DNA of 64,000 nt from Candidatus Dechloromonas phosphorivorans (lineage in GTDB: Bacteria > Pseudomonadota > Gammaproteobacteria > Burkholderiales > Rhodocyclaceae). Both the position numbers and the translations under genes were made by a program. Location: positions 1-64,000 of the forward strand of contig JADJMS010000016.1 in the NCBI GenBank assembly GCA_016709495.1. The letters are read 5' to 3'. Every line of letters starts with the position of its first letter. The stretch's first letter is position 1. The notes beneath the pieces are model-generated. The model was not told the origin of the DNA. It did not search any database and saw only the letters and a list, made by a program, of their open reading frames with translations. Positions 1 through 8,843 of the stretch are shown piece after piece.

Positions 1-132
1 TTCACGGCGAATCTGCCACGGCTTTAGCAGACTACCAATGCCCCTGTCAGCCATTGTTTCGCAAAGCTTGATGTGAGTGAGTTTTCGCCTGGAATTTCCA
101 TTGAGATTATCCGCAGTGAGTTAGACGCTTGA
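1..132 (+). other. Possible 3' end of an unidentified coding region
   Basis: Frame 1 is open from about position 28 to a TGA at 130-132 and ends in a protein-like stretch (AKLDVSEFSPGISIEIIRSE). Frame 3 is open from the window edge to about 70 (HGESATALADYQ). A frameshift between them could join the two into the tail of one gene starting outside the window. I do not recognise the product, and such short open stretches can occur by chance. Confidence 0.25.
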
Positions 133-529
133 ACGTTTAGGGGACACTCGTCAGGTTTCTACTTCCTGGCAAGTGGTGTATATAAATAAAAATGAACTGA
201 TAACCCAGCATGATTTTTTCAGCGCCTCAGGAAAAACATCCATATCCGGTAAGTCATCTTCTCCAGAATTCCCCAATATCTTGTATTGGGTGCTGAATCG
301 GGATCGGGTGAAGCATTACAGCATCCGAACAGAAACGCAATATGTTTAGTGGGTAGGGCGATTTGTTGCTTTCCATGACAAACGGTACCCGAGAGCGTTT
401 GGGCCAAATGAGCCGCGAAGCATTTCCTTTTTAATTTGTTAAGGTCAACGCCAAAAATTGTTCAAAATTCATCAGGCATTTGAGCTTTATCATTCAGCCT
501 CAATCAAATAGCTTCAGGATGCTTCATGA
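133..529. other. AT-richer intergenic stretch with no convincing gene
   Basis: About 400 bases with visibly lower GC than the flanks. A 62-codon minus-strand reading frame at 219-407 lacks a recognisable domain or a good ribosome binding site and is not called. The only structure I see is a short stem-loop at 272-290. The stretch may hold the terminator of the upstream gene and the promoter of nudC. Confidence 0.5.
272..290. other. Stem-loop, 7-bp stem, in the intergenic stretch
   Basis: CCCAATA (272-278) pairs with TATTGGG (284-290) across the 5-base loop TCTTG. No T-run follows on either strand, so a rho-independent terminator is only one possibility. Confidence 0.3.
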
Positions 530-1290
530 ATGAACCGTGTTACTGGATTCTGCTGCCAACATCGATTGCTGACGATTGTGGGGATGCTCCAGAGTCATTA
601 TTCCCCTTGGGGTTGGCTGCTGATTTGGTCATCCCAGAATGTGCTGCCGGTTGGCGAATTGCATGGCCGGGGCTTCGCTGCTGAGGTTGAGCAGTTTCGG
701 AAATGCCTTTCGCCGAGGCGACGCCCTTGCGTGCCATTTTCAGTTGGCCGGGCGGAAAGTTTGCGCTGGCCGGGCGGGCGACGCAGTTGCTGGATTGGCA
801 GAATCATCATCGTTTTTGCGGCCAGTGCGGTACACCAACGGTCAAGAAAGTTGGCGAACTTTCGATGCAGTGCCCGGGTTGCGGCTTGTTGGCTTATCCA
901 CGGATTTCGCCGGCGGTGATGGTGCTGGTGCGCGATGGTGACAAGCTTTTGCTGGCGCGCAGCCCGCATTTCAAGCCGGGTGTCTTCAGCGCTTTGGCCG
1001 GGTTTGTCGAACCTGGTGAAACGCTGGAAGAGTGCGCGGTACGTGAGGTGCGGGAGGAGGTGGGCATCGCGATTGCCAACCTGCGCTATTTCCATAGCCA
1101 GCCCTGGCCGTTCCCAAATTCATTGATGGTTGCGTTTTTTGCGGATTATGCCGGCGGGGCGATCACGCCGGATCCGAATGAAATTGAGGCAGCGGACTGG
1201 TTTTCACCAGATTCGCTGCCTTTGTTGCCTGAGCCGATCAGTATTTCCCGGCGTTTGATTGATGCGGCGCTTTGCTTACATCCCCAGTGA
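530..1290 (+). CDS. nudC: NAD(+) diphosphatase / NAD-RNA decapping Nudix hydrolase (frameshifted near 700)
   Basis: Hydrolyses NAD(H) to NMN(H) and AMP and, in the E. coli homologue, removes NAD caps from RNA. The sequence shows a zinc ribbon (CGQCGTP with CPGCG about 18 residues later), the Nudix box starting GFVEPGETLEECAVREV and ending REEVGI, and the NudC signature SQPWPFPNS. The N-terminal part (WLLIWSSQNVLPVGELHGRG) lies in the frame starting at 530 or 584; the rest lies in the frame open from 703, so about one base is missing near 696-703. Length across the break is about 235-253 residues, against 257 in E. coli. The start is uncertain: ATG 530 has a distant AGGATG, ATG 584 has little. 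It converges with the DUF3334 gene, overlapping it by 15 bases. Confidence 0.85.
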
Positions 1291-1962
1291 ATTGAGGAAG
1301 TCATCTTGCTCACTTGATGCCGACTGCTTTGGCGCCGGGGCTGGTTTTTTGGCGTTGGCTTGGGCGATCAGTTCATCCGGGTCCGGCGCTTCTGCGGCTT
1401 CGAAGTCGTTGAGCTTGATGAACTCGGTGTGGTCGATGGCGAGTTCGAGATAAAAAATGTTGTTGTTGCCGGTGAAGAAGGAGACGCGGCGCGCTTCCGG
1501 TCGGTCAAGATTGGTGTCGACACTGAGCATGACCTGCTTGTTAAGGACCAGCATTTTGGGCTGGTTTTGCGTGATGTGGGTTTGTAGCTCGCGAGATACC
1601 TTGCCAGTGAAATCACCGACGATCTGGTTCATCAACTCGCCCATGACGTTACTGACTTCATCAGCGGTGTGCGAGGTGGCCAGCTCGGCTTTGTCCATGC
1701 CCATGTGCAGCATGTAGCTTTCGTACAGTTCCATTGCTGATTGGGCCGAGAAGTTGATGACGACGAGACCGGAGAAGCCACCGTCGAACAGTACAAAACA
1801 ACCAATATCCGGCTTCAGGCAGGTTTTGGTAATGCGTTGCACCATGCCGGAGTAGTGAATATCGCTTTGCGTGGCGACCGAGAGCACACGGGTGACGGAG
1901 TTGCACAGGCTGCGCAGGATGTCTTCGGTGCCGTAAATGACGGGGCTTTCTTGTTGGCTCAT
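1276..1962 (-). CDS. DUF3334 / CheX-like protein
   Basis: A 228-residue soluble protein with no signal peptide. Its central region (FVLFDGGFSGLVVINFSAQS, then VMGELMNQIVGDFTGKV) resembles the DUF3334 family, which has a CheX/CheC-like fold including the typical ELMNxxxG helix. CheX/CheC proteins dephosphorylate CheY-P, but no activity has been assigned to DUF3334 as far as I know, and I do not claim one. The C-terminus is a low-complexity Ala/Pro/Lys linker ending in a short conserved-looking tail (DDFLNSLGM). It follows the amr operon on the same strand after a 65-base gap and probably has its own promoter there. Confidence 0.65.
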   Translation of the reverse strand: MSQQESPVIYGTEDILRSLCNSVTRVLSVATQSDIHYSGMVQRITKTCLKPDIGCFVLFDGGFSGLVVINFSAQSAMELYESYMLHMGMDKAELATSHTADEVSNVMGELMNQIVGDFTGKVSRELQTHITQNQPKMLVLNKQVMLSVDTNLDRPEARRVSFFTGNNNIFYLELAIDHTEFIKLNDFEAAEAPDPDELIAQANAKKPAPAPKQSASSEQDDFLNSLGM

Positions 1963-2027
1963 GATTTTGCGATGTCTCAGAGTTGTTGTAGGTGGATTAT
2001 GGTCAGCATATTAGCGATTTATAGCGG

Positions 2028-2621
2028 TCAACGCCCTAAATGCAGCGAAAACCATGCGGCAACACGCAAAACTGGATCTTCGCCAGGGTTTAGAACGTGC
2101 ATTTCGTGGATGCAGTTGAGGTGGCTGGCGGCGCGTTGATAAGCGATTTGGCCAAAACTGTCGTCGGCATCGAACAGCATGCTCAGCGGGGCAATCAGCA
2201 GTTTGAGCCCTTGCAGACCGGCGCGGTCGATGATGCCGCCATGGCCGGCAAGGACCTTGACCTGCGTGTCGCGCTGGGCGGCGGCGCGGATGGCGGCTGG
2301 TGTCGTGTCACCACTGGCGAAGATGGCGAGGGGTAATTCCTGAATATCGCCATCGTGGTGGATCAGATCAAGAATGTCGAGCAGACGCTGGCTAAGGCGT
2401 GGGACGTTTTGCGTGGCGTCGGCGAACTGCGCTTCCTGCAAGGTGAGCAGTTCCATGCTGAGAATGGCGTAGCCGCGCGCGGCGAGATTGGCAGTGATGA
2501 TGGCATCGACCGGTGCGTGATGGGCGCGGGCGACAAGGATCAAGCCCTTGGGATTGTCAGGTAGTTCAAGATGGCCGTGCAGCGAGCCGTGGCGGTTGTG
2601 GATGGCGAGGGTGCGGTTCAT
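2028..2621 (-). CDS. Alpha/beta hydrolase, dienelactone-hydrolase-like, last gene of the amr operon
   Basis: A 197-residue protein starting MNRTLAIHNRHGSLHG. The ATG at 2621-2619 overlaps the TGA of amrS (ATGA), so the two are translationally coupled. The pattern LELPDNPKGLILVARAHH, a region around IFASGDTTPAAIRAAA and a GGIIDRAG loop match the small hydrolases often found with, or fused to, phosphoribosyltransferases. The nucleophile motif is weak (ASGDT instead of GxSxG), so catalysis is uncertain. An upstream in-frame extension to 2723 lies inside amrS and is rejected. Substrate unknown; the coupling suggests it works with the AmmeMemoRadiSam proteins. Confidence 0.6.
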   Translation of the reverse strand: MNRTLAIHNRHGSLHGHLELPDNPKGLILVARAHHAPVDAIITANLAARGYAILSMELLTLQEAQFADATQNVPRLSQRLLDILDLIHHDGDIQELPLAIFASGDTTPAAIRAAAQRDTQVKVLAGHGGIIDRAGLQGLKLLIAPLSMLFDADDSFGQIAYQRAASHLNCIHEMHVLNPGEDPVLRVAAWFSLHLGR

Positions 2622-3714
2622 GGCGATAGGCGAACGGGGCTGCGGCGTGGTCCAAAGGCTTTGCCATTGTGACCCAAAGCGGGACCGAAATGGCCGGCGA
2701 TGGCGGTCTGGCAGTGCGGGCAACGGCCTTCGGCGCTTAGGTCATAACGTTTGATATCGTACCAGTCGCGGACGATCAGTGCCGCGTGGCAATTCGGGCA
2801 AAACGTGGTGCCGCCTTCGCTGTCGTGGACGTTGCCGGTGAAGACGTGGTGGAGGCCGGCATCGAGGGCGATGCGCCGGGCCTGGATCAAGCGTGGCGGC
2901 GGCGTGGCGGGAATGTCGCCCATCTTCCAGTCAGGTGGAAAGCGGTGAAATGCAGTGGCACATCAGGACCAAGTTCTTTGGCCACCCAGGTGGCCAGTTC
3001 GTTGATTTCTGAAGGGGTGTCGTTTTGGCCGGGGATGAGCAAGGTGGTGATTTCCAGCCAGCAGTCGGTTTCGTGGTGAATGTAAGCAAGGATGTCGAGG
3101 ATGGGTTGCAGGTGGGCAACGCAGAGCTTGTGATAGAAGCTGTCAGTGAAGGCCTTGAGGTCGACATTGGCGGCATCCATGACGGCAAAGAATTCGCGCG
3201 CCGGTTCCGGGTGAATGTAGCCGGCAGTGACCGCGACATTGCGGATGCCCAATTCGCGGCAGGCGAGCGCGGTGTCGATGGCGTATTCGGCAAAAATCAC
3301 CGGATCGTTGTAGGTGTAGGCGACGGCATCGGCGCCGTAGCGTTTGGCAGCCTGGGCGATGGCTTGCGGACTGGCGCTGTCCATTAGGCGGTCCATGTCC
3401 TTCGACTTGGAAATGTCCCAGTTCTGGCAGAACTTGCAGGCGAGGTTGCAGCCGGCGGTGCCGAAGGAGAGGATGCTGCTGCCGGGGTAAAAATGGTTGA
3501 GCGGCTTCTTCTCGATGGGGTCGATGCAGAAGCCGGAGGAGCGGCCGTAGGTGGTGAGTTGCATGGCGCCATCGACCATCTGCCGGACGAAGCAGGCACC
3601 GCGTTGGCCTTCGTGCAATTGGCAGTCGCGCGGGCAGAGGTCACACTGGATGCGGCCATCGGGCAGGGTGTGCCACCAGCGTCCGGGGTGGTTCACGGCG
3701 TTTCTTCTTTCCAT
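2618..3714 (-). CDS. amrS: AmmeMemoRadiSam system radical SAM enzyme (frameshift at 2934)
   Basis: The radical SAM partner of the AmmeMemoRadiSam trio; its substrate is not established to my knowledge. The first 260 residues contain two early cysteines (CDLCPRDC) and the radical SAM cluster motif CNLACKFC (CX3CX2C) that binds 4Fe-4S and SAM, followed by TYNDPVIFAEY and GYIHPEPARE. At 2934-2935 one base is missing from a G run (+ strand); restoring it reads HFTAFHPDWKMGDIPATPPP, the expected family sequence. It then continues to a C-terminal zinc-ribbon-like pair (CPNC and CPHC). Length across the break is 365 residues, normal for the family. The ATG lies inside the end of amrA (74-base overlap), and the gene shares ATGA with the hydrolase. 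Confidence 0.88.
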
Positions 3715-4240
3715 TTTTGACGGTGTAGCGTTCGAGTTTCACATCGCTATCCCAATACGGCGGGCAAGCCGGCTTTTGTTTGAGGTGAGCCATGAAGTCG
3801 ACTGGGTCTGGCAATTGTTCCCAGACCTGCGGCAGAAAGGTGGAGCGGTGACTGCCGGCAGTAAAAATAATGCCATCAATATTGGGGCGCAATTGGCCAA
3901 GGGCATCGGCTTCGCTACTGAATTGCATCGCTTCAGCGGGCGTCAGGAGCGAGACTTCGACGCGGGTGATCGGCAATTCATTGGCGCTGAGCGGTTTGAA
4001 TCGCGGGTCGCGGAAGGCGGCGTTGCAGGCGTTTTCGCGAATGTCGTCGACCAGCGGACGGTAGGCTTGCAGGCTACCGATGCAGCCGCGTAACTGGCCA
4101 TTTTGGGTCAGCGTGATGAAGGTGGCGGCATTTTTGTGCAGTTCCGGGGCGTCGACCGCGATTGCTGTTTTGCCCTGGCCTAGTCGAACAGCAATGGCGT
4201 TACGGGCGAGGGCCAGCAGGTTGGTACCGAGATCAGTCAT
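3641..4240 (-). CDS. amrA: AmmeMemoRadiSam system protein A (AMMECR1 domain)
   Basis: A 199-residue AMMECR1-domain protein with the hallmark LRGCIGSLQAYRPL and downstream AFRDPRF and SLLTPAE. AMMECR1 proteins have unknown biochemical function. I start at MTDLGTN (ATG 4240-4238), which overlaps the stop of amrB by eight bases; the longer in-frame extension to 4282 lies inside amrB. The 3' end runs 74 bases into amrS, unusually long. Its last 20 or so residues (after YTVKNGKKK) do not look like the family's tail, so an indel near 3700 may hide an earlier natural stop. Confidence 0.85.
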   Translation of the reverse strand: MTDLGTNLLALARNAIAVRLGQGKTAIAVDAPELHKNAATFITLTQNGQLRGCIGSLQAYRPLVDDIRENACNAAFRDPRFKPLSANELPITRVEVSLLTPAEAMQFSSEADALGQLRPNIDGIIFTAGSHRSTFLPQVWEQLPDPVDFMAHLKQKPACPPYWDSDVKLERYTVKNGKKKRREPPRTLVAHPARWPHPV

Positions 4241-5033
4241 GGTCAGGCTCATAAAAGGCAAACGAGGCATAGCCGACGACACGGTTTTTATCGCCCGCCG
4301 TGTCGCCGGAGTTGCACAGGTGGATCAGTTGCGGTGTCAGTCCGCGCTGCTGGGCTGCCAAAAGCAGCCCATTTAGTGGAAACGCGCCGCAGGCTTGCTC
4401 CGGGTGGATGTGGGCGTCGAGTTGCAGGATGTGCTGGCAAGTGTTGCGGTCAACCTGCTGGGCGGTCGAATAATTCAGGAAGTGCGAGAGGTCGGAGCTG
4501 ATGAGGATCAGGGTTTCCGGCCCGCCCCAGAGGCGGTTGAGTACCTCGGCGACCGCTTGTGGCGAGGTTTCTCCAACCGCCAGCGGCACTAGCTTGAAAT
4601 CACCCAAAACGCGCTGCAGGAAGGGTAGATGCACTTCGAGCGAATGTTCCTGGGCATGCACGCGGTCGCTGAAGACGATTTGCGGCAGGTCGCGCAGTTG
4701 GGCAATGGTGTCGAGATCGAGCGGGATGTTGCCGAGCGGCGTGGCGAAGGCACTGGCTTCCGGCACGGCAATGCCGTTGACCGCAACGCGATGCGTCGGG
4801 CCGAGCAGAATGACGCGCTTGATCTGCTGGCGCAGCGGGGCGAGGCTGGCGTAGGCCATGGCAGCGGTTGAGCCGGAATAGATGTAGCCGGCGTGCGGCA
4901 CGATCAACACCTTGGGTGCTGATTCATTTATCGGCTTGGCAGTTGCCAGCAGGGCATCAACGGTTGCCATGAGTTCAGCCGGATTGCCGGGATAAAACAT
5001 GCCGGCGACAGCGGGAGGGCGAGTGTTTGTCAC
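4233..5033 (-). CDS. amrB: AmmeMemoRadiSam system protein B (Memo-like)
   Basis: A Memo-family protein of 266 residues. Memo proteins resemble class III extradiol dioxygenases with a His-rich pocket: VPHAGYIYSGSTAA, LLGPTHR, AQEHSLEVHLPFLQ and SSDLSHFL are all visible. I start at the GTG (5033-5031), which has AAGGAG eight bases upstream and begins VTNTRPPAVAGMFYPG, the usual Memo N-terminus. The long reading frame that seems to fuse it to the upstream membrane protein is an artefact of an indel in that neighbour. The gene lies 10 bases after the DUF4010 gene and overlaps amrA. Confidence 0.88.
   Translation of the reverse strand: MTNTRPPAVAGMFYPGNPAELMATVDALLATAKPINESAPKVLIVPHAGYIYSGSTAAMAYASLAPLRQQIKRVILLGPTHRVAVNGIAVPEASAFATPLGNIPLDLDTIAQLRDLPQIVFSDRVHAQEHSLEVHLPFLQRVLGDFKLVPLAVGETSPQAVAEVLNRLWGGPETLILISSDLSHFLNYSTAQQVDRNTCQHILQLDAHIHPEQACGAFPLNGLLLAAQQRGLTPQLIHLCNSGDTAGDKNRVVGYASFAFYEPDHD
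4443..4454 (+). repeat. Dispersed 12-mer GTTGCGGTCAAC, copy 1
   Basis: Exact copy inside amrB, antisense to the gene; gene strand reads Val-Asp-Arg-Asn. Confidence 0.9.
4776..4787 (-). repeat. Dispersed 12-mer GTTGCGGTCAAC, copy 2
   Basis: Exact copy inside amrB in the sense direction, reading Val-Ala-Val-Asn (HRVAVNGIAVP). Confidence 0.9.
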
Positions 5034-5043
5034 GGTCAACTCC

Positions 5044-6299
5044 TTAAACCAGCAGTAAACCAGTAGCCAGGCCGGCGCCGATGGCGAATAGACCGGGCAG
5101 GGCATGGCGAGCCAGTTGCCGCCGCCGATGGTGATCACCAGACCGATCTTGAACACCAGATTGGCCATCAAGGCCAGCGTCACGGCAATCACCGCCTCGC
5201 CGCTTGAAATCTTTTCAAGGTTAAACATGCGCAAGGTGGACAACACACTGGCGTCGGCATCGGTCAGGCCGGAGGCGAGGGCGACGATGTACAGGCCTTT
5301 GTTGCCGGCGATGTCCTGCAACCAGGCCGAGGCGAGCAGTACGACGGCGTAAAGCAGGCCGAAGGATATGGCGGTTTTCAGCTCGGTCGGTTTTTGACCT
5401 CCGGCATTGGGCAAATCGCCGGCGGCGTTGAGAATTTTCCAGCCGTAAAGTGACATGACGACACCGGGTACGATGCCGCAGGCAAAGACAATGGCGATCT
5501 GGGTGATAAGTGCCGGCGCAACGACGCTGGAAACGAGTCCGAGGCGGATCATCACCATCACATTGGCGATCAAGATGACGATTGCCGCCATGCGCACCAG
5601 ATGGCCGAGTTCGCGGGCGTGGCGCGAGAACATCATGGTGGTTGCGGTCGACGATGCCAAACCGCCAAAAATACCGAGTAGCGCTGCGCCGTGGCGGGCG
5701 CCGACAATACGCAGGGCGAGGTAGCCGGAGAGCGCAAGGCCGGAAATCAGCACCACCATCCACCAGATCTGGCGCGGGTTCAGTGCGTTGTAGGGACCGT
5801 AATCCTGACTGGGCAAAATCGGCAGGATGACCAGCGAAAGTACTGCAAATTGCAGGATGGAGTTGATGTCCTTTGCTGTCATCTTCTCGCTGATGTCACG
5901 CAACTCAGCTTTGAAGTAGAGCAAAACGGTCGTTGTGATTGCCAGCATGACGGCCAGCGTCGCGTAGCCGAACCAGACGGCGGCGCCGAGTCCGTAGGTA
6001 ATGATGATCGCGGCCTCCGAAGTAAAGCCGCGAAATTTTTCTTCCTGCTGCGCTGAAAAATTGGAGGCCACCATGGCGACCGAGATGACCAGCAAGCCGA
6101 CCACCAGCATCCACGGCCCGCCAGTTTTTTCACTGAGTAAGGCAAAAAGGCAACCGAGCATGGCAACCAACGCGAATGTGCGCAAGCCTGCAGCCGAGTC
6201 AGGGCGGCGTTCGCGCTCCATACCAACCAGCAGGCCGATACCGAGTGCCGTGGCAAATGCCTCGAGCGGCACAGCTAGTTCAGGGACGACGAAGCTCAT
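5044..6299 (-). CDS. MgtC/SapB-DUF4010 family membrane protein (frameshift near 5105)
   Basis: A polytopic inner-membrane protein of about 418 residues. The N-terminal 130 residues carry the MgtC-like start (LGIGLLVGMERERR) and are followed by the DUF4010 region with GGLASSTATTMMFSRHAR and GLTDADASVLS. Function unknown; MgtC-type domains are tied to membrane physiology and Mg limitation in other bacteria. Near 5101-5115 a one-base loss throws the C-terminus out of frame. Restored, it reads ARHALPGLFAIGAGLATGLL and ends at a TAA (5046-5044), just before the Shine-Dalgarno of amrB. It is first in the amr operon and divergent from ispD (41 bases between starts). Confidence 0.8.
5641..5652 (+). 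repeat. Dispersed 12-mer GTTGCGGTCGAC, copy 3
   Basis: Exact copy (R = G) inside the DUF4010 gene, antisense; the gene reads through it as part of SSTATTMM. Confidence 0.9.
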
Positions 6300-6340
6300 G
6301 TGGTTCCTCGTTTCTAGTCGTTATTCAGTAAAATTAAGCC

Positions 6341-7027
6341 ATGCCACGTCATTTCGCAATTGTTCCCGCTGCTGGCAGCGGTTCCCGCTTCGGTGCCGAG
6401 AAGCCCAAACAGTACTTGAGCTTACTCGGTCGGCCGCTGATTTTTCATACTTTGGCGGCGTTGATTGCCTGCCGCGAGATTGAGCGCGTCTGGGTGGTGC
6501 TCTCACCGGACGACCCATTCTGGTCGCAATACGATTGGAACGAACTGGGGCCGAAGCTGGAAACCCTGCGCTGCGGGGGAGAAACGCGCGCCGAGAGTGT
6601 GACCAACGGCCTGCGTGCCGCGGCGATGGTGGCGGCAGACGACGACTGGATTCTGGTGCACGATGCTGCACGGCCCTTGCCTGTCGCAAGCCATGCTGGC
6701 AACGCTGATTGCTGATCTGGCCGATGACCCGGTCGGCGGTATTCTTGCTGTGCCGGTGGCCGATACATTAAAACGGGCTGGCGAGGGCAACGCATCGCCA
6801 GCACCGAACCGCGTGATGGTTTATGGCAGGCACAAACGCCGCAGATGTTTCGTTACGGTCTACTCACCGAAGCACTCGGAAAATGCCGCGCCGTGACCGA
6901 TGAGGCCAGCGCTGTCGAAGCGCTTGGTCTGGCGCCAAAACTGGTGCGCAGCGAAACGACCAATCTCAAAGTAACCTATCCGGCCGATCTGGCCATGGCA
7001 GGGCTGATCTTGCGAGGGCAAAAATGA
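6341..7027 (+). CDS. ispD: 2-C-methyl-D-erythritol 4-phosphate cytidylyltransferase (two compensating indels)
   Basis: Third enzyme of the MEP isoprenoid pathway; joins MEP and CTP to give CDP-ME. The N-terminus [20 protein letters not shown] is the CTP-binding motif and LVHDAARP the conserved metal-site segment. An extra T at 6677-6678 breaks the frame after AARP (true sequence [14 protein letters not shown]). One missing base at 6787-6788 breaks it again after LKRAGEG, after which [15 protein letters not shown] and [10 protein letters not shown] complete the family pattern. Net length is 228 residues, as expected. The stop overlaps the ispF start (ATGA). An essential gene damaged this way argues for sequence error. 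Confidence 0.88.
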
Positions 7028-7510
7028 GTATTCGAGTCGGGCAGGGCTACGATGTGCATCGCTTGGTTGAAGGGCGCAAGCTGATCCTTGGCGGGGTTGA
7101 AATTCCCTATCAGGCGCGGTTTGCTTGGGCACTCCGATGCCGATGCATTGCTGCATGCCATCACCGATGCCTTGCTCGGCGCTGCCGCCCTGGGTGATAT
7201 CGGCCGCCATTTTCCCGATACCGACCCGCGCTACAAGGGCGCTGACAGCCGGGTTCTGCTCCGTGCCGCGGTGGCCTTGCTCAAGGAAAGGGCTGGCGGC
7301 CAGTGAATGTCATGACGCGACAATCATTGCCCAGCAACCAAAAATTTCACCACACGCATCAGCGATGGTGGCAAATGTTGCGGTCGACCTGAAATTGGCC
7401 CGGATTTTGTGAATATCAAGGGCAAAACCAATGAGCGGCTCGGTTATCTGGGCGAGTGCGAAGCGATTGAGGCGCAAGCGATTGTTTTGATCGAACGCAT
7501 CGCTGAATAG
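7024..7510 (+). CDS. ispF: 2-C-methyl-D-erythritol 2,4-cyclodiphosphate synthase (several indels)
   Basis: Cyclises CDP-ME 2-phosphate to MEcPP in the MEP pathway, using a Zn site. Start [20 protein letters not shown] includes the metal-binding DVH motif; [20 protein letters not shown] and [18 protein letters not shown] follow in a second frame. VNV, then [14 protein letters not shown], follow after two more shifts near 7290 and 7312, and [20 protein letters not shown] after a missing G at 7402. All conserved blocks are present in order and the gene ends at TAG 7508-7510 with a normal total length of about 160 residues. At least four indels in under 500 bases make natural pseudogenisation unlikely. 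Confidence 0.85.
7377..7388 (+). repeat. Dispersed 12-mer GTTGCGGTCGAC, copy 4
   Basis: Exact copy (R = G) inside ispF, sense, reading Val-Ala-Val-Asp. Confidence 0.9.
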
Positions 7511-7593
7511 ACAGCCGCCACATTGTGTCCTGCTTCTGGTAGGCTGTTGTATAACCGCTTCAGGAGCGGCTTCAGAGACGATGACAGATTTCC

Positions 7594-8820
7594 ATGATCA
7601 AGAAAATTCCTGTTAACCAACTCGAACCCGGCATGTATGTCAGCGACTTCAACGCTGGCTGGTTGAGCCATCCTTTCGCCTTCAACAGCATGCTGATCGA
7701 GAGTGAAGCCAATGTCGCGCATGTTATCGCAGCGGGGATACGTGAACTTTTCATCGATACCGAAAAGGGACGGGATGTCGGTGATGGCGTTGCAACCGCA
7801 ATGGAGGCCAAGCAAGAAACTGAATCTCAGGTAAATCGCATGGCCGAAAGCGCACGGCCTCTAGCGCCTGAGCCGCGCGTTTCGCTGGCTGAAGAAATGA
7901 TGCGGGCGCGCAGTACTTTCTCTGAAGCAACGCGGATTATTCGCAACTTGATGGATGACATCCGTCTTGGTCGCCAAATTGAAATCGCGACGACCAAACC
8001 CACCGTCGAAAAAATAGCTGCGTCAGTCATGCGCAACAGCAATGCCATGATGACCATGCGCCGGCTCAAGAGCCTGGACGATTACACCTTTCTGCATTCG
8101 GTCAGCGTCTGCGCCATGCTGGTCAGCTTTGCCAAGGTGGTCGATATGGAAATGAGTGCGATCCACGACCTCGCGCTTGGTGCCATGCTGCACGATGTCG
8201 GCAAGATGCGTGTCGCCAGCGCTGTGCTCAACAAACCGGCTCGTTTGTCCGAGGATGAATATCGCCACATGAAGTCGCATGTGGTTCTCGGTTCGGATTT
8301 GATTCGCCAACTCCCCGGTATTCCTTCGCTGGCCATGGAGCCGATTGAACTGCACCATGAACGTTTTGACGGCAGCGGTTATCCCAAGGGCCTCAAAGGC
8401 ATGGAGATTTCCCCGGCGGGACGCATGTCGTCGATTGTTGATGTCTATGACGCGATAACTTCTGATCGCGTTTACCGCAAGGGAATGTCACCGGCTGCGG
8501 CAGTGCAAAAGCTGTTCGAATGGAGCAAATTTCACTTTGATCCGGAAATGATGCAACTTTTCCTAAAGAGTGTTGGAATTTATCCGATAGGTAGTTTAGT
8601 GAAGCTCGAAAGTGGCCGTATGGGCGTAGTGATCGAACAGTCGAATAGCCACTTGCTGACGCCGGTTGTACGCGTCATGTACGACGGCAAGCGTCAGCAC
8701 TACCTGGTACCTGAAGATGTCGATTTGTCGCGTCCGCTGGGTAGTGGCGGCGGAGATCGAATCATCGGCTACGAACTGCCGGAAAAGTTTGGCATAGACA
8801 TCAGCCGTTTCCTGCTCTAG
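7594..8820 (+). CDS. HD-GYP cyclic-di-GMP phosphodiesterase with DUF3391 domain
   Basis: A 408-residue cytoplasmic protein predicted to hydrolyse c-di-GMP. The N-terminal 100 residues form a DUF3391-type domain ([20 protein letters not shown]). The HD-GYP domain follows, with HDVGK at about residue 200 and [13 protein letters not shown] near 252-264, both intact; a C-terminal 80-residue extension includes [19 protein letters not shown]. It heads a plus-strand group of signalling genes (24-base gap to the next). Confidence 0.92.
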   Translation: MIKKIPVNQLEPGMYVSDFNAGWLSHPFAFNSMLIESEANVAHVIAAGIRELFIDTEKGRDVGDGVATAMEAKQETESQVNRMAESARPLAPEPRVSLAEEMMRARSTFSEATRIIRNLMDDIRLGRQIEIATTKPTVEKIAASVMRNSNAMMTMRRLKSLDDYTFLHSVSVCAMLVSFAKVVDMEMSAIHDLALGAMLHDVGKMRVASAVLNKPARLSEDEYRHMKSHVVLGSDLIRQLPGIPSLAMEPIELHHERFDGSGYPKGLKGMEISPAGRMSSIVDVYDAITSDRVYRKGMSPAAAVQKLFEWSKFHFDPEMMQLFLKSVGIYPIGSLVKLESGRMGVVIEQSNSHLLTPVVRVMYDGKRQHYLVPEDVDLSRPLGSGGGDRIIGYELPEKFGIDISRFLL

Positions 8821-8843
8821 GGGGCGGTGAAACAGGGACTCAG

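Noticed and set aside
219..407. 62-codon minus-strand ORF in the first intergenic region
   Set aside because: No domain, no ribosome binding site, AT-rich DNA with atypical codon use; probably chance.
2622..2723. N-terminal extension of the hydrolase gene to 2723
   Set aside because: It lies entirely within amrS in another frame; the ATG at 2621 with ATGA overlap is the better start.
4233..6299. Fusion protein of DUF4010 and Memo domains
   Set aside because: Frame analysis shows separate genes with their own stop, Shine-Dalgarno and start; the fusion needs an indel.
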